Notes: a model not told the origin generated them from the letters alone. Positions 47,754-59,989 are shown, numbered from the stretch's first letter. The stretch: DNA of 64,000 bases from Antitrichia curtipendula (GCA_951230915.1 OX579641.1:24964254-25028253); one strand, 5' to 3'. Made by a program: numbers and translations.

Positions 47754-50700
47754 TGAGAACGATTATTTATCCACCCTTGATAAATAAGCGAGCACAACCA
47801 AGCTCTAGTTTTTGTGTGGATGTTAAATGACCTACGGGTGCTTAGCGCCAATCCATTGTGCCTTCCAAGCAATGGATCTTTTTTCCTATGTTCTTAACAT
47901 CTACAATGTACACGAAAACTAAAGATTTGAACTATTTGATGGTTTCTATTTTTAACTTCTTCAATCAAAAGAGGTCACGACGATTTTGAATTCGAACTAG
48001 TTACAGTCTAAACTTATCTATCCTTAGTCATAGAACATTTCATGCCTTTTCTAAAAATATAAAACTCAACATTATACGACCTTCCTAGCAAAAGTTATGA
48101 ACGAATGAAGTTCTAACTCCTATAAGTCTATCTAAACTTCATCCTTGGATTTAGACCCTTTCCCTATTTTATTTTACTTTAAGTTTTTGACTTTAACTGT
48201 ATATTGCCAACTTCTATCTAAGTTTTAGTTTTGGAATTGGATGGATGAGTTTTACCCTATTTCATCCATTCTAATAACTAAACTTCATCCAACTCTATCT
48301 TGTTTGTTTTAAGTTTAATTTCTAAGTTTAATATGTTTCTGGAAAGCTAATGTAAAGTTCTAGCCTATAATCACTTTGTATCTAAGTAAAAACTTCATCT
48401 ACTACTATTGAATTGAACTTGAAGTTCGGATGAAAGTTTAAAGTACTAATCAAAACAATTTAAGAAAAAGGGGAAAGAATTAGCAACTTATCGCGAGTTG
48501 CCCCTTCATCCGCCATGTTGTAGAGTAGCTCCTCCAAATATCCTTGATCCGCCATTCTTGAAGGTGATCTTGAATTTTTGCTCACTGCTTAAAGATGATG
48601 ATTTTATACAAGTTTCCTAATTTTCTACTATTTTTCTTCTTTCTATTTGTTTTTTGTTTTTTTCTTTCAACAGTATTCTACCTCAATTATTAAAACACCT
48701 CCAAAGTTGACTAGTATTTGAATAAAGTAATCAAAGTCAATTTCCAACAACAAATTGGCCTTTGAAATCCTTTAGTCAATTATCTTTCTATCCGAATTTT
48801 GATGGTTCTAATTGCCTTCTTGAATTTCTACCAAATCCTATCTGGAGGCTAATTTTCCTTCTAAATACCAAATTGCCACTTCATCTTCTAAATACTCAAT
48901 GTTGGTCTTGAAGTTCCAAGTGTTTCTATCTTCTAAGATTTTGAGCCTCTTTTTGCAATGGAAACGTTGCAAATTGATGTTCTAATTTCCTACCTTCTCA
49001 TCCTACTTCTAATTTTCTCTATCCTCCTAACTACTAAAATTTCTTCTTTCAAGAGGCAAGATTAGTTTTCAAGGGTAGCACTTTAGTTTTTCCTTCTTCG
49101 TTTTCTTTTGTATATTTTTTTTTTTCTATGACAACTTTTAAACAATTTAGAACAACAAAAAACAAATTTTGATTTGAAGGGGGGGTGATTAATTCCCCCT
49201 CCTCCCTGGCCAGCAAGTGCTGCCTTGCGCAGCGGCCTAGCTGCCAAGCTAAGCCGGGCTGGCTGGCTGGTTGGCCAAGCTGGCTGGCTAGCCGGGCTGC
49301 TTAGTAGGCTGGTAGGGCTCGGCCGGGGTTGATCACCCGGTTCTGGAATCCAACTGCCACAAGGCCAGGGTTTGACCTTCTGGTCCCCAACCGTTGCCAC
49401 GTGTCCAGGCACAGTTAGCTGCAACCTCAGGGGCAACGAGGCAGCTCCTTGAGCGCCTCCAGCACTTGTTCCATCTTGGGCTGGTTTTTCAGGTAGTTTT
49501 TTCTCCCAACTGGTGGAAGTTGGTCACTCACCGGTTTGCCTTTTTTTGGAAATTTTGAATACTCTTGGTAAGTTTTTGGAAACAAAACTCTAGGTGACTA
49601 AATCCCTTCTAAATTTTGGAAACTAAACTTTGAGAACAATTTATTTAGAATTTTACTAATTTACTAATTAGCCAAGTTAGTATTTTAGTCAAAAAAAATC
49701 CGGAAACAAAGACAAACTTTGAAGGACCCCAATGTCCTTCAAAGAGAGCTCACAAGTTAGAAACAAAAGGAGCTTGAAATGCTCCAAAAAACAATACGTT
49801 TACAACTTTGGCTTAACTCTGGTTAAAAAAATCCACACAAATGGACCAACATATAAAATGAGCCAAAATATGGCTACAAGGGGTGAAATGAGAGGAGAAT
49901 GAGTGCCCTTATATACTCTTCTAAGGGCACTCACCTCCTCTTATTTTCATGTAGTAATCTTATCACTTAGGATTTTCATCCTAAATTACTAATTTTGACT
50001 ATCTACGCTGGTCCAAACTTCTAATTTTTGGAGATTAGCTCCAAATCACAAACGGATTGTGCCATTGGCTTCAGAAGGCCATTTTCAATCTTGAGAAACC
50101 TCCCACCCTTTAACCAAACTCCAAAAAACGCAACATAACCTATTGATGACTGAACACCAAAAAGGGGTAAAAACCCAAATTTTGGAGGTTGACTTTTTTG
50201 AGATAAGTAATTAGCCTAGGTTCTTTAGTAGGTATGGGAGAGTAAGAAAAGACCTAGCTTTGATCCCATTCCAATTTCGTATGTGTTGGAAATGCTGGTC
50301 AACATCTCGAAATTTCTTGAATTTTGCCAGTTTTGAAGAATCTTGCTTGTTCGGGTACTTCTGGCTATCGGAATGTTCTAAAACCTGATGGAGCGTTTTA
50401 TTAGCATAAAAAAAAGCTAATCTAATTTTTAGTGAGATTTTACCGCAACCTGGGTGATTTCTAAGAATTTTCCATCGTAGATTTTGGCGGTTGACCGTCT
50501 GGAAGGGCATCTTCTAAAAGTCAGAAAATTCCAAATTTTTTTATGGAACCTCTCATAGAATTCCACAAAGGATGTAAAAATTCATATTCTTATTTTGCAC
50601 AAAGGTCAAAGGAGAATCAAATTTGTCTTCTCCTTTTAATCCCGGCAACTAGGGAATCTTTCACATATAAGAGAATCTTGACAAGCTGATTTCGCCATTG

Positions 50701-51186
50701 AATCCCAAATGTGATTTCCACCCTAGAATACCAAACTCCACCCGTAGATTCCTCTTACGGGTCCATCTTGAGATTGTAACTCCTATAGGCCAACAATTGG
50801 GGTTTCTGCTATTCCTTCGATGTTATGGGGAAAGTGAAACCTATCTCTGGGAATGGACTTAGGACCTCAACAATGTTCCCTCGGACCAATTTTAGCCATA
50901 AGATGTCACATGTACTATAGGTTTGGCTATTTGGGCTGTTTTAGATTGGATTAACCTTAATTCTACTATTTACCTACATTTCCATGTTTTAACCTATGTA
51001 CAAGTGGAAATGGGATTTATTTGAGGAAAATAATCTATAATGGACCAAATGCTATATTGGTACGTGACATATCTATTTTGGTTTTACACTCTTTTTTGGG
51101 TTTTTTGTATATAAAACTATACTTAAATTTGTAAAAATTGAAAAAAATTAAATTGTGAGTCCCTAGTGACGAATTGGGGGCTCACA
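47754..51186 (-). mobile_element. Divergent family-1 LTR in reverse, nested in the end of copy B (3,433 bp)
   Basis: On the plus strand it starts TGAGAACGATTATTTATCCA and ends GAATTGGGGGCTCACA, the reversed family-1 start. The flanks ATAAT (47749-47753) and GTAAT (51187-51191) are a 5-bp duplication with one change. It shares words with the other copies (for example CTTCCAAGCAATGGATCTTT near 47860), but large parts differ and it is shorter, so it is a separate subfamily. It contains a CTGGCTGGCTGG-rich patch near 49260. No coding gene. Confidence 0.7.
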
Positions 51187-52678
51187 GTAATCTTGCACCC
51201 ACACAAGCTGTAATCCAAGACTTTAGCAGCGTCCAAAAGGAGAAGGAGCAGTTGTCTACGAAGGCATCGCAAGAAGAAGGAGTGCTTCGGCGAACGGAAG
51301 CCAAGGTCAAAAAGTTGTTGACTGAGCACGAGGTGGAGGCTTCAATCGACTTCGACGAACAAATTTGAGGCGTAGAGTGAGGTGGTGAAGGACGCGCTTT
51401 TGGATTATGTGAGCTCCCAATTTGTCACTTGGGACTCGTAGAATTATTTTTTTGGAAATTTGCAATTTAAAGTTAAGAAAAATATACAAAAAGCCATAAA
51501 AAGAGTGTAGAACCAAAATAGGATTGTAACATACCCATTATAGTATTTGGTCTAGATTTGTGTTTAGACTTAGAATCCCACCAAACCGGGCCCAAAAATA
51601 GGTAGAAAGAACGAAACGGGTGGATTTGTAGGATTCAAGTCACATGGGCCTAAAAGGGCTAAACCCCACCATGAATGTGGCAATTCATGGCTAAGTTGGT
51701 CCGAGGGATCCACAACGAGGCCACTAGGTCGGGTCCTAGAGTTAGGTTTAGAAATACACTAAAACCCTGATTGTTAGCATGCAGGAGCCACTAACGCAAG
51801 ACCAGGCCCGTGGAGGAATCCACAGCCCAAGGATGGTGTCCTGGGGTAAATACCATGCCAGGAGTTCAACGACAAAATCGATTCGCCAAGATTCCCCTAT
51901 CTGCAAAAGATTCCCGCATCATCGATAAACTCAAGGAGATGACCAATTCATCTCCACTGACCAATTGTGCCAGGTACGGAAACGCACCTGCACATCTTTC
52001 ATGTGACCCTATGAGAGGTCCTGTGAAAAAACCCGTCATCTTCCGACTTGCAGAAGAGCCTTTTGCGGGTGGTCAACCCTGGTAACCTCCAACGGGAATT
52101 TCATGGAAATTACCCAGATTGCCAGAAAATCTCACTAAAAATTAGACTAGCTTGTTTTATGTTAATTATGCGCTCCGTGAAGTTTCGCGACATTTCGATA
52201 GCAGCAAGTACCCGAACCGGCGAGATTCCTCAAAAATTAATCACGTGGCGGGGTCCCCGCCACGTTGACCGGCATTCCGGGACCATATGACGGCGGAACG
52301 AAGTCAACCAAGAGTCTTTTCCGACTCCCTCACACCTATCGGAGACCCTAAGCTATTTACATTTCTCAAAATAGGAGACCCCCAATATCTAGGATTTTAC
52401 CACGGTTTAGTTTTTAAAACTAAATTAGCCTACGATGGTTTTTTGTCCTCGGTACGGGGGGTAGGAGGTTTATGGACTAAGCACGGCGATCTGGAGCCAA
52501 TGGCGCAATCCGTTTGACGATTGGAGTAATTCTCCAAAAGTTAGGAGGTTGGTCCAGCGTAGATAAATAAAAGTAGTTTTTTAGGGATTAGGGTGAAAAT
52601 CTTTGAAGATGAGGATGAAAATCCAAGTTGATAAGGTTACTTTAGAACTCTTGAGGGGAAGGTGGGGCCTTGGAAACC

Positions 52679-52686
52679 TATTTAAG
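52679..52686 (+). promoter_or_regulatory. TATA-like box in family-1 LTR copy D
   Basis: TATTTAAG at the place equivalent to copies A and B, followed by a CCCCATTTTTCTCTC pyrimidine patch. Confidence 0.45.
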
Positions 52687-53619
52687 GTCCCCATTTTTCT
52701 CTCAAGAACACCCCCAAATCTTGTTTTGGGTCCGTGGGTCCAACTTATGTTGGGATTTTTGGCGTTTTAGCCAAGAAACCTCTACGGTGTTTTTGGAGCA
52801 CTTTTGGCTCCCGTTGTTGCTCTATTTCAAGCTTCCTTTGGAGGTCCTTTTTGGATCCTTCTACCTTACCTTGCCTTGCATCCTTGTTGTGAGTGAACGG
52901 GTCTCCCCTATACTTGTGTGACTTCTTATGCCTTGTACTAATCCTAAAGTCACCCCCCACCGTACCTTGGCGATGCCGCTTTGGGGGGCCTTTAGTGTAT
53001 GAGAGTTTTCCCGTTATCATTGACCTTGTGTGCATGTGTGCCCCCGTATTGAGTCCTAACCAAAGTTGTCATTTTCGTTGTTGGTTGTAAGTGGGCCCAC
53101 CCCCCGGGGAACGGCAAAGCTTTGAACCTGTGACCAGTCCCAGCCCTAAAGTATGTGTTAAACACGTGCATGTGTGTCCCCGTATCGAGTCCTAACCGGA
53201 GTTGTCCTTTTCGTTGTTGGTTATAAGTGGGCCCACCCCCCGGAAAACGGCGAAACTTTGAACCTGTGACCAGCCTTAGTCCTAAAGTGCGTGTTAAAAA
53301 ACAAGCCTTAGACGGCGGAGCTTTGAACGAAGGGGTATCCTAAGTCCTAAAGTTGGTGTTAAAACCAATTCTACAGCGAAGCTTTGAACCCTTATGTACT
53401 CTCGTTCCAAAGTCTAGAGTCCGAGACGTTCTTGGAAAAGTCCAAGGTTTAGTGTCCGAGATTAAGTCTAAGTTAAGAGTCCCTCCACCCCTTGTGAGCC
53501 GGCGTCCATAAAACAGGAAACCACACCAAAAATTGGGGAAAATTTACCAAAAATCCGATTTAGATTTGCTTAGGTGGGTTCCTTAAGGAACCCAAAAAAG
53601 TCGGGTTGAGTCCCTGGGG

Positions 53620-53850
53620 GGTCTGGTCCAGTTGCTAGGAAGTCGGAGTGAGTCCTTGGGGAGTCGGGGTAAGTCACAAGGGGTCGGGAAGGTTGCTGGG
53701 GGTCGGGAAGGTCGCTGGGGGTCGGGAAGGTCGCTGGGGTGGTCTGGCAGGTCGTTGGGGTGGTCTGGGCAAGTCGCTGGGGTGGTCCGGGCAGGTCGCT
53801 GGGGGTCTGAGCAGGTCGCTGGGGTGGTCCAGGGGGTCCAGGGCTGGGAA
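53620..53850 (+). repeat. G-rich minisatellite in LTR copy D
   Basis: About ten units of about 18-20 bp such as AGGTCGCTGGGGGTCGGGA and GGTCGCTGGGGTGGTCCGGG. Runs of three to five G recur often enough to allow G-quadruplexes. The Pro-rich minus-strand frame here is an artefact of the repeat. Confidence 0.75.
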
Positions 53851-54594
53851 GAGAGAGAAAAAAAAATAAAACAAAGAGAAGACTAAAGGGGTTGAAATCA
53901 AGGGAAAGAAAACAAACACAAAAGGGAGGAGAATAGGGGGAAGTAGAAAGATGGGATAAGTCGAACCTCCATATCTGCATCAAACAACTCTCAACTCTCA
54001 CCAAAATCACAACTATACGCAATGGAGGGAGGTTAGTGAGTCATAGAATTAAATAGGAGAAGGGGGAGAGAGACGATAAATAGTGCCCTAGGCTTAGCTA
54101 AATAGGTGTTAGAAAGGAAATCTCGAGGATTCATAGTGACCATTAGGAAGTAGGATTAGGATGACACGAAGACAAGGTTGTGTAAGAGGTTAGGAGGGAC
54201 ATTAAAACTTCTTGGGGTTTGAATCTATAGTTGTAAGACACTCCATCAAAGCTTAGGTAGAATAGTGTTAGTGTAGAAAGAGAGGAAGGGAAAGAAAAGG
54301 AGAGAGAAGAAAGGAGGAGGGAAAGAAAGAGGTTAGATTGCACGGGTCCTAATTTTTGAAACATAAGTGGTGAAATTGGGAAAAGGTCCCACCACCCAAG
54401 GGCCACCATGGAGTATGGGAATGTACGCACGAATGCGGACAAGCGTATTTCCGACACCAGAAGTGACGAGGTGAGTTCTTGAATCCATACTTGGTGTTGT
54501 GTTTTTTCCTCTTTAGCATTGATTTCCTTAATTAGCCCTTTCCACGTGAAAGGTACACCATGATAAGAAAAGATAAAAATTAAAAATAGAAGTT

Positions 54595-55150
54595 AAAATT
54601 TAGAGTTACAATTAGGAGTAAAAATTTAGAGTTAAAAATTTAGGAGTTAAAATTTAGAGTTAAAAATTAGGAGTAAAATTTTCGAGTTAAATTTAGGAGT
54701 AAAAATCTGGAGTTAAAAATTAGGAGTAAATAATTAGGAGTTAAAATTAGAAGTTAAAATTAGGAGTAAACATTTAGAGTTAAATTTAGGAGTAAAAATT
54801 AGGAGTTAAAATTAGGAGTAAACATTTAGAGTTAAATTTAGAAGTAAAAATTAGGAGTTAAAATTAGGAGTTAAAATTAGGAGTAAACATTTAGAGTTAA
54901 AATTAGGAGTAAACATTTAGAGTTAAATTTAGGAGTAAAAATTAGGAGTTAAAATTAGGAGTAAACATTTAGAGTTAAATTTAGGAGTAAAAATTAGGAG
55001 TTAAAATTAGGAGTAAACATTTAGAGTTAAATTTAGGAGTTAAAATTAGGAGTAAACATTTAGAGTTAAATTTAGGTGTAAAAATTAGGAGTTAAAATTA
55101 GGAGTAAACATTTAGAGTTAAATTTAGGAATAAAAATTTAGAGTTATATT
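54595..55150 (+). repeat. Long AT-rich minisatellite in LTR copy D
   Basis: About 550 bp of nested units. The basic word is TTAGGAGTTAAAATTAGGAG, followed by TAAACATTTAGAGTTAAA, arranged as a higher-order repeat of about 52 bp. It is the expanded version of the minisatellite in copies A and B. Confidence 0.8.
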
Positions 55151-55589
55151 TAGAAGTCAGGAATTAAAGGAAAAAACTTAAGCTTAGGGTTAGCCGTAAG
55201 GTTGAAACTTCCGGGAGAAGTGTCAACCCTCCAAAAATTAGTATTCAACACTTATGGAAGGAACATAAGGTTCCCCGCTCACGTAGTTAAGGACGTTAGA
55301 AATGACGCCAACTACCCAGCCAACCCTATACATAGGATAGACAGTTAAAGAGGTAGGAATTACAAATCACCTTTGCTCATCACAATCAGCTTGCGAGTTA
55401 TACATGCAATTCTAGTAGTATTCGCTGCCATCCACGACACTCAGAAAACGTTAGTACAAAAGATCCATTGTTTGGAAGGCATAGTGGACCGCGCTCACAA
55501 CACCCCCTTATATTTAAAAAGGTGGATAAAGGCATAGAACCTGGTTGGTGTTCGCCCGATTACCAAAGGTGGGTAATCTTGCGCCCACA

Positions 55590-57013
55590 GGGTTTAAAGA
55601 TGAGCAGATGGTGAAGGAGATCCAGGGGAAAGAAACCAATCAGTTTGATAACAAGCTCAGATGTATTCCGGCTGAATGGACGGAAGAGATCTGGAGGGAG
55701 GTGTACAAATTCCGATTAGGGGGTCACGGGATGGCGAACCGGAAGGACGAGTACATCCGGGGCAAGTTCTAGGGAGCTATCAACCCCAAGGACGGATAAG
55801 CGGTGGAAGACTGCGTGGATGACCGACACTGAAAACTTCTCTAGTTTCTCATCTCGATCCTGCACCCGGAGAAGCCGACAAGGGTAACGATCACCCTCGG
55901 CAATACAATTTTTGGTGCTCTGAGCGAAGACCAGAAGGCGGACTGGGCCCGGATCATGTTCGATTTGGTGGCCCAACTTAAGACAAGGGTCGGAAGAAGT
56001 AGGCCGACACCTGTGTGTCCCTACCTCTTCCACCTTTACGAGCATCACCAACTCCTGTTGGACTCAGAAGAGAAGGAGTGGAAGGCTCAAGAAAATCTCC
56101 TGAAGTATGGGGAATCGGAATCGGATGACGAGGTCAAGGAAGGAACCGGATCCGAGACCGAAGAAGAAGAAGAGACGGATAGGCTGCACAAGCAGCACAA
56201 GATGACTTCTCCGACCGGAAGAGGGTCACCGATCGGGGACAAGACCGGTAAGGAGAAGACACCGAAAGCGGAAAAGGCAGGTACCTCAAAGACGGATCCT
56301 AGGGATCCGTTCAAGAAGTTAGTCATGATCCTTTGCAACATCCTAGGAGATTGGGAGGCCAAGAGAAGGATCCTTTCGAGGATCGGGAAGCTCGTGCACG
56401 TGGCACCGGATGATGAGTCGCGGGGAAGGTGGCGGATTGCATCACGAATCCGGTCGAGATCCGGAAACAAGAGGCTGAGATCCGTCAACTTCAGGAGGAA
56501 GTCGACATGCTGAAGGCGGAAGTGGAGACCTTCAAGGAAGATATGGCGGCCACCCGGGAGATGGCGGATGAGACGCAGAAGGTGGTGGAAGCAATGAAGA
56601 CCGCTTTCGGCGAAACCGGAACCGCGGCGGTCAAGGCGAAGCTGTTCGATGAGAAGGCCTTGGAGGACAAGAAGCTATCCGGTTCCTGGATAGTTCAGAT
56701 CCTGACGGACTTCTCCGATCAGGTTGAGAAGACGATGGTGAAGGTGCGGGAGGCGGCAAACCGGATGGAGGAGTGCGCGCAGAAGCTGACCGGATCGATG
56801 AGGGTCCACTTGTCGGACATCTCCATGCTGGAATCGTTTCCGGACGTGTCGAAGCCGAGGGAGGGGAAAGGATCAGATTCCTCAGTCAAGGAAGAGTCAG
56901 CTTTCCTAGACCGCGCCGATCAACTTGGATTCATTGCCCGGATCCGACATACCAAATCTAATAGCCGGGGAGTGGAACAGGAACTTGGGAGATGTCTTCC
57001 AACAACTCGATGA
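55590..57013 (+). pseudogene. Forward family-2-like ORF, truncated by LTR D and broken
   Basis: The protein resumes inside the family-2 domain: FKDEQMVKEIQG, AEWTEEIWREVYKFRLGGHG, HPEKPTRVTITLGNTIFGAL and RPTPVCPYLFHLYEH, the same order as the minus-strand copies. Stops cluster at about 55770-55845. A frame change near 56430 leads to a well-preserved coiled-coil part (EIRQLQEEVDMLKAEVETFK) and a C-terminal part with SWIVQILTDFSDQVEKTM, ending at 57013. It is a distinct subfamily by sequence. Its N-terminal part is missing left of the LTR end. Confidence 0.6.
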
Positions 57014-58260
57014 GGAGCCCAAGAGTCCTTCGTTGGGGCGCGGAATAGCGATGTAAAGTAAGTTAGTTTTTGTAGTATATGATAGGAACGGATTCAGATT
57101 AGTATTCCAATCCGGTAGTGTTAGGACGGACCGGAAGTTAGGATCCGGAAATAGGTTGACTTTTACAGGCACTTTTGCCTTTTGTATTTTTGGAAAGTTT
57201 TGCAAGTGTATATAAATCAGTCCCTATACTGGGGACTAGGAGTCTTTCTTCTGCATTTTTTTTGTGTTTCCTATTTGCTCTCTTGTTGTACGTTTCTCCC
57301 AAGTGTGGCAAATTGGTATGAGAAGGAGTTAGGGAGGCGCGAGCGGATGTGTTGGAAATTTCTCCCCTTGGTGTTTTTCTTGATTCTAAGTGTATGTGAG
57401 CGAATAGAATAGAGTTGGGAGTGAACTTCAGTACCTCAACGCGTCTAGAGTTTGAGATTCCGGGTGAGAAAGTCATAGTTAGGCTAGGCGGATAGGGAGG
57501 ATTTCTTAGTCGCGCTAGAACTCCTAAGTGAGAAATCCGGTTGAGTGTCCGATCTCTTGTGAGGTCTCGCCATCTTCGCAATAAACGGAAGAACTCTAGT
57601 TGATGTTGGAACGGTCGGGTGCACTTGTAATCGCCTTAGCTTCGCACGAATTAGAATTGTATTAAGGTCGTTGTAGTATTGAGAGGATCGTACGGGGGGT
57701 CTTTGCGTGACTTGCAGACCGGATTGCTATCTGGACTGCTGTGAAAGACCAAACCGGATCCGTATTAGTCTAGGAGAGTAGAGATTAGCAAAGTGGGTCT
57801 TCACCCACTATAAGTCACGGAAGGTGTGGTGGGCCTACCACTCTCAAAAGCAAGTGGCGAACCCTCTGATGGCTAAACAGAGGTAAAACCAAACCGGATA
57901 GGAGAGGAAATAGTTGTAAATCGTTTAGAGCGGATTGGTCTAGATGGATACCAAGACCGGAAGGGATATGATTCTGGGGTTGTGTTGGATTCAACAACCA
58001 AAAGACTAGTTGGAATCGGAAGATAGAGGGAATCCGGTTATTAGTTTTCTTGGTGTTTATGTTTCCGGTTTTAGAAAGAGGACTAGAACAGCAGGATTTT
58101 GCTACTGACTTTGCTTAGTTCATTAATAGGGTTAGATACTTCACAGAATCTCGTGGTTCAATCTTTAGAGTCACTTAGTTATACTCAAGGGTGATTTTTG
58201 TGAGTATAATGGGGAATTTACCTATCCTGTGCTGCGACAGTAGTTTTACAAAATGTACGG
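57014..58260 (+). other. 3' flank of the forward family-2-like ORF
   Basis: CCGGAT/CCGGAA words continue to about 58070, suggesting it still belongs to that older element. No domain or terminal repeat was identified. Confidence 0.4.
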
Positions 58261-59989
58261 AACTATGGATGGAGAGAAGTTCCGTAAGTTGAATTGAAAC
58301 AAAAGTTTCTAAAATTAAAGATCATTGCTAAATTGATAACTAAAACTTTTTAGAGTAGTCAATCACATGTATAAAATTTTCCTAGAATGCGTAAATAGCA
58401 GGTAGTGCACCGACTTCTTTGAGACCAAGATCTGGACTTAATAGTTTTTCTTCAACTCTAAACAACCTATTTGAATGACAAAACTCGCAATAGATATAAT
58501 ACAAAGAGATGTGTAAAATGTAATGACACATCAATAGAGTACACTTGTTGGTTTCGTCCAACAAGTTCAGCAACCCGCTCGACTGTTAGTTCTCCCTCCG
58601 ACACATCGAAACCATATTTGTGTATATATGAAGCATGAATAGAGACATGAGCGTAACTTGAATATGAGACCTCCAGCTAAACTACAGTTGAAATTGACAA
58701 TGAAGAATCATGGACCTTGTATTGAGAGCAATTAAAGAGAAGTCCAGAATGGAGAGAACGCATCAAACACAACAGCAAATTCCATGATAACCTAGTACAA
58801 ATTACTTTAAATAACAATTGAAGGCCAAAAAACCTCTTGTATTTCCAAATCCTATTGAATGCACATCCTTGCTCCATCACCACACCGTATGGAGAAGAAT
58901 AACAAAGTATAAAACTATACAACACGTATCAAATTGTACATAAAGTATGACTTTGTATAGAATGTATTTCTTATTACTTATAGTAAATAAAGTTCTACAC
59001 AGTTTCTAGACCGTGCACAGCAAAATTCAATGCAGCGGGATCCCTGACAATACTATCTATGCAATTTGGTTCAAGTCTAAGTTCCTCTAGACCTAAACAT
59101 CGAAAAGATTCTACTCCATGCGCCACAATGTGATCTGGTCGGCTCCAACTAAGTCATGGAATTGACAATAATAATTTCATCTAAAATGAAACAGGACTTG
59201 TAGTTGTCCCCTCTTAGTGCAAGATACTTTCACATGGACTCCCAGCTAGTAATTTTTTCCGATATATCGAACTTTAATGACTCATGAGAACTCAGCTCTT
59301 TGAAACTCGTATAGATACTTGCGGAAAAACCATGCGGGTAGCCTTTGTATGGACTAAAATTGAGAAATTGAGAGAACGTCCTTTCAAACTTTCAAGAACA
59401 CCCCTTCACATTAAAATCAAAACTGCACTTACAATTAAAGTTGCACTTACCAAATTCTGTAGGGACGCCTTTGTCAAGGTCTTGTGGAAGGCGTCTCTTA
59501 CAATTTCTCCATCCAACCCTTAGACAAGCGCTACTACTGCTGTAGGTACCACAGTCATGGAACCATATATTGTCTCACAAAAACAACGTCAGTTGACACC
59601 CTCGGCAAACTCGGCGTAAGGAGACTAAATTTACAAAGCAACTAAAACTTGACAAATTATGAAAGCAAAGGTTATTTATAAGCTGTCAAGAGATGGAATT
59701 CCGCACATCATGATTCTTGAGCCCGTTTATTGAATCCTTAGGCCTAAGGCTATTCAAATAGGTGATGATGATGGCACTCTCAATGCCTTCTTAGTACCAC
59801 ACATTCATGAGCAAATGTGCGGACATGAAGTTTTGCGTTCAAGATAGTATGAACGAGAGATCATTAGAAGTTTACGAGTAATGCACAAGGAAGTCTACAA
59901 AATGCCATGCTAGTGTAAAAAACGGAATGTTAGTGTACAAAATGTTGTGTCGTATATAAAACAATACATATAGTATAGTACTAGTCCTC
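58261..59989. other. Spacer with one weak coding-like stretch on the minus strand
   Basis: Mostly stop-rich. On the minus strand about 59163-59000 reads PDHIVAHGVESFRCLGLEEL and RDPAALNFAVHGLE without a stop, which looks like decayed protein, but no splice partners or family were recognised. Confidence 0.3.

Larger units (their letters stand above)
37757..51203 (+). mobile_element. Family-1 giant solo LTR, copy B, split by nested elements
   Basis: LTR segments: 37757-38491, 39573-41357, 45925-47753 and 51187-51203, about 4.36 kb in all, close to copies A and D. It starts TGTGAGCTCCCAATTTGTCA and its end survives as GTAATCTTGCACCCACA after the last nested insertion. The flanks CATGC (37752-37756) and CAAGC (51204-51208) are a 5-bp duplication with one change. 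Nested inside are two CACTA elements and a reverse family-1 LTR. The host frame is restored on removing the whole block. Confidence 0.8.
36613..51371 (+). pseudogene. Unrecognised host gene interrupted by a hAT MITE and a 13.4-kb LTR nest
   Basis: The ATG at 36613 begins MASNEEWCIRSHGF, followed by DFETTYGLPKIGKNLHKLKI, PDMHIPNARM and later KHKKKLVSWVDFAG (near 37110), with several stops. At 37396 and 37756 the frame is cut by two insertions. Removing the hAT MITE (with its duplication) and the LTR nest 37757-51203 joins TKCTKKGVADFTRLLNLLGL to VIQDFSSVQKEKEQLSTK in one open frame, continuing as a coiled coil (LRRTEAKVKKLLTEHEVEA) to a TGA at 51369. Family and function unknown. The coding-like pieces are 36613-37396, 37703-37756 and 51209-51371. 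Confidence 0.55.
51408..55589 (+). mobile_element. Family-1 giant LTR, copy D (4,182 bp)
   Basis: It starts TGTGAGCTCCCAATTTGTCA and ends GTAATCTTGCGCCCACA. The flanks GATTA and GGGTT do not match. The left side is the unrecognised host gene and the right side lies inside a family-2-like ORF, so recombination between insertions, or a deletion, probably removed the partner flank. It carries the LTR TATA-like box, a GC-rich repeat (53620-53850) and the longest AT minisatellite. Confidence 0.8.

Noticed and set aside
53570..54022. Pro-rich 150-codon minus-strand frame
   Set aside because: It is the translation of the G-rich minisatellite in LTR D; the length comes from the repeat unit, not from selection.
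54595..55150. CRISPR-like or satellite array
   Set aside because: Units are contiguous and drifted with no unique spacers, and the array sits inside an LTR. It is a minisatellite.
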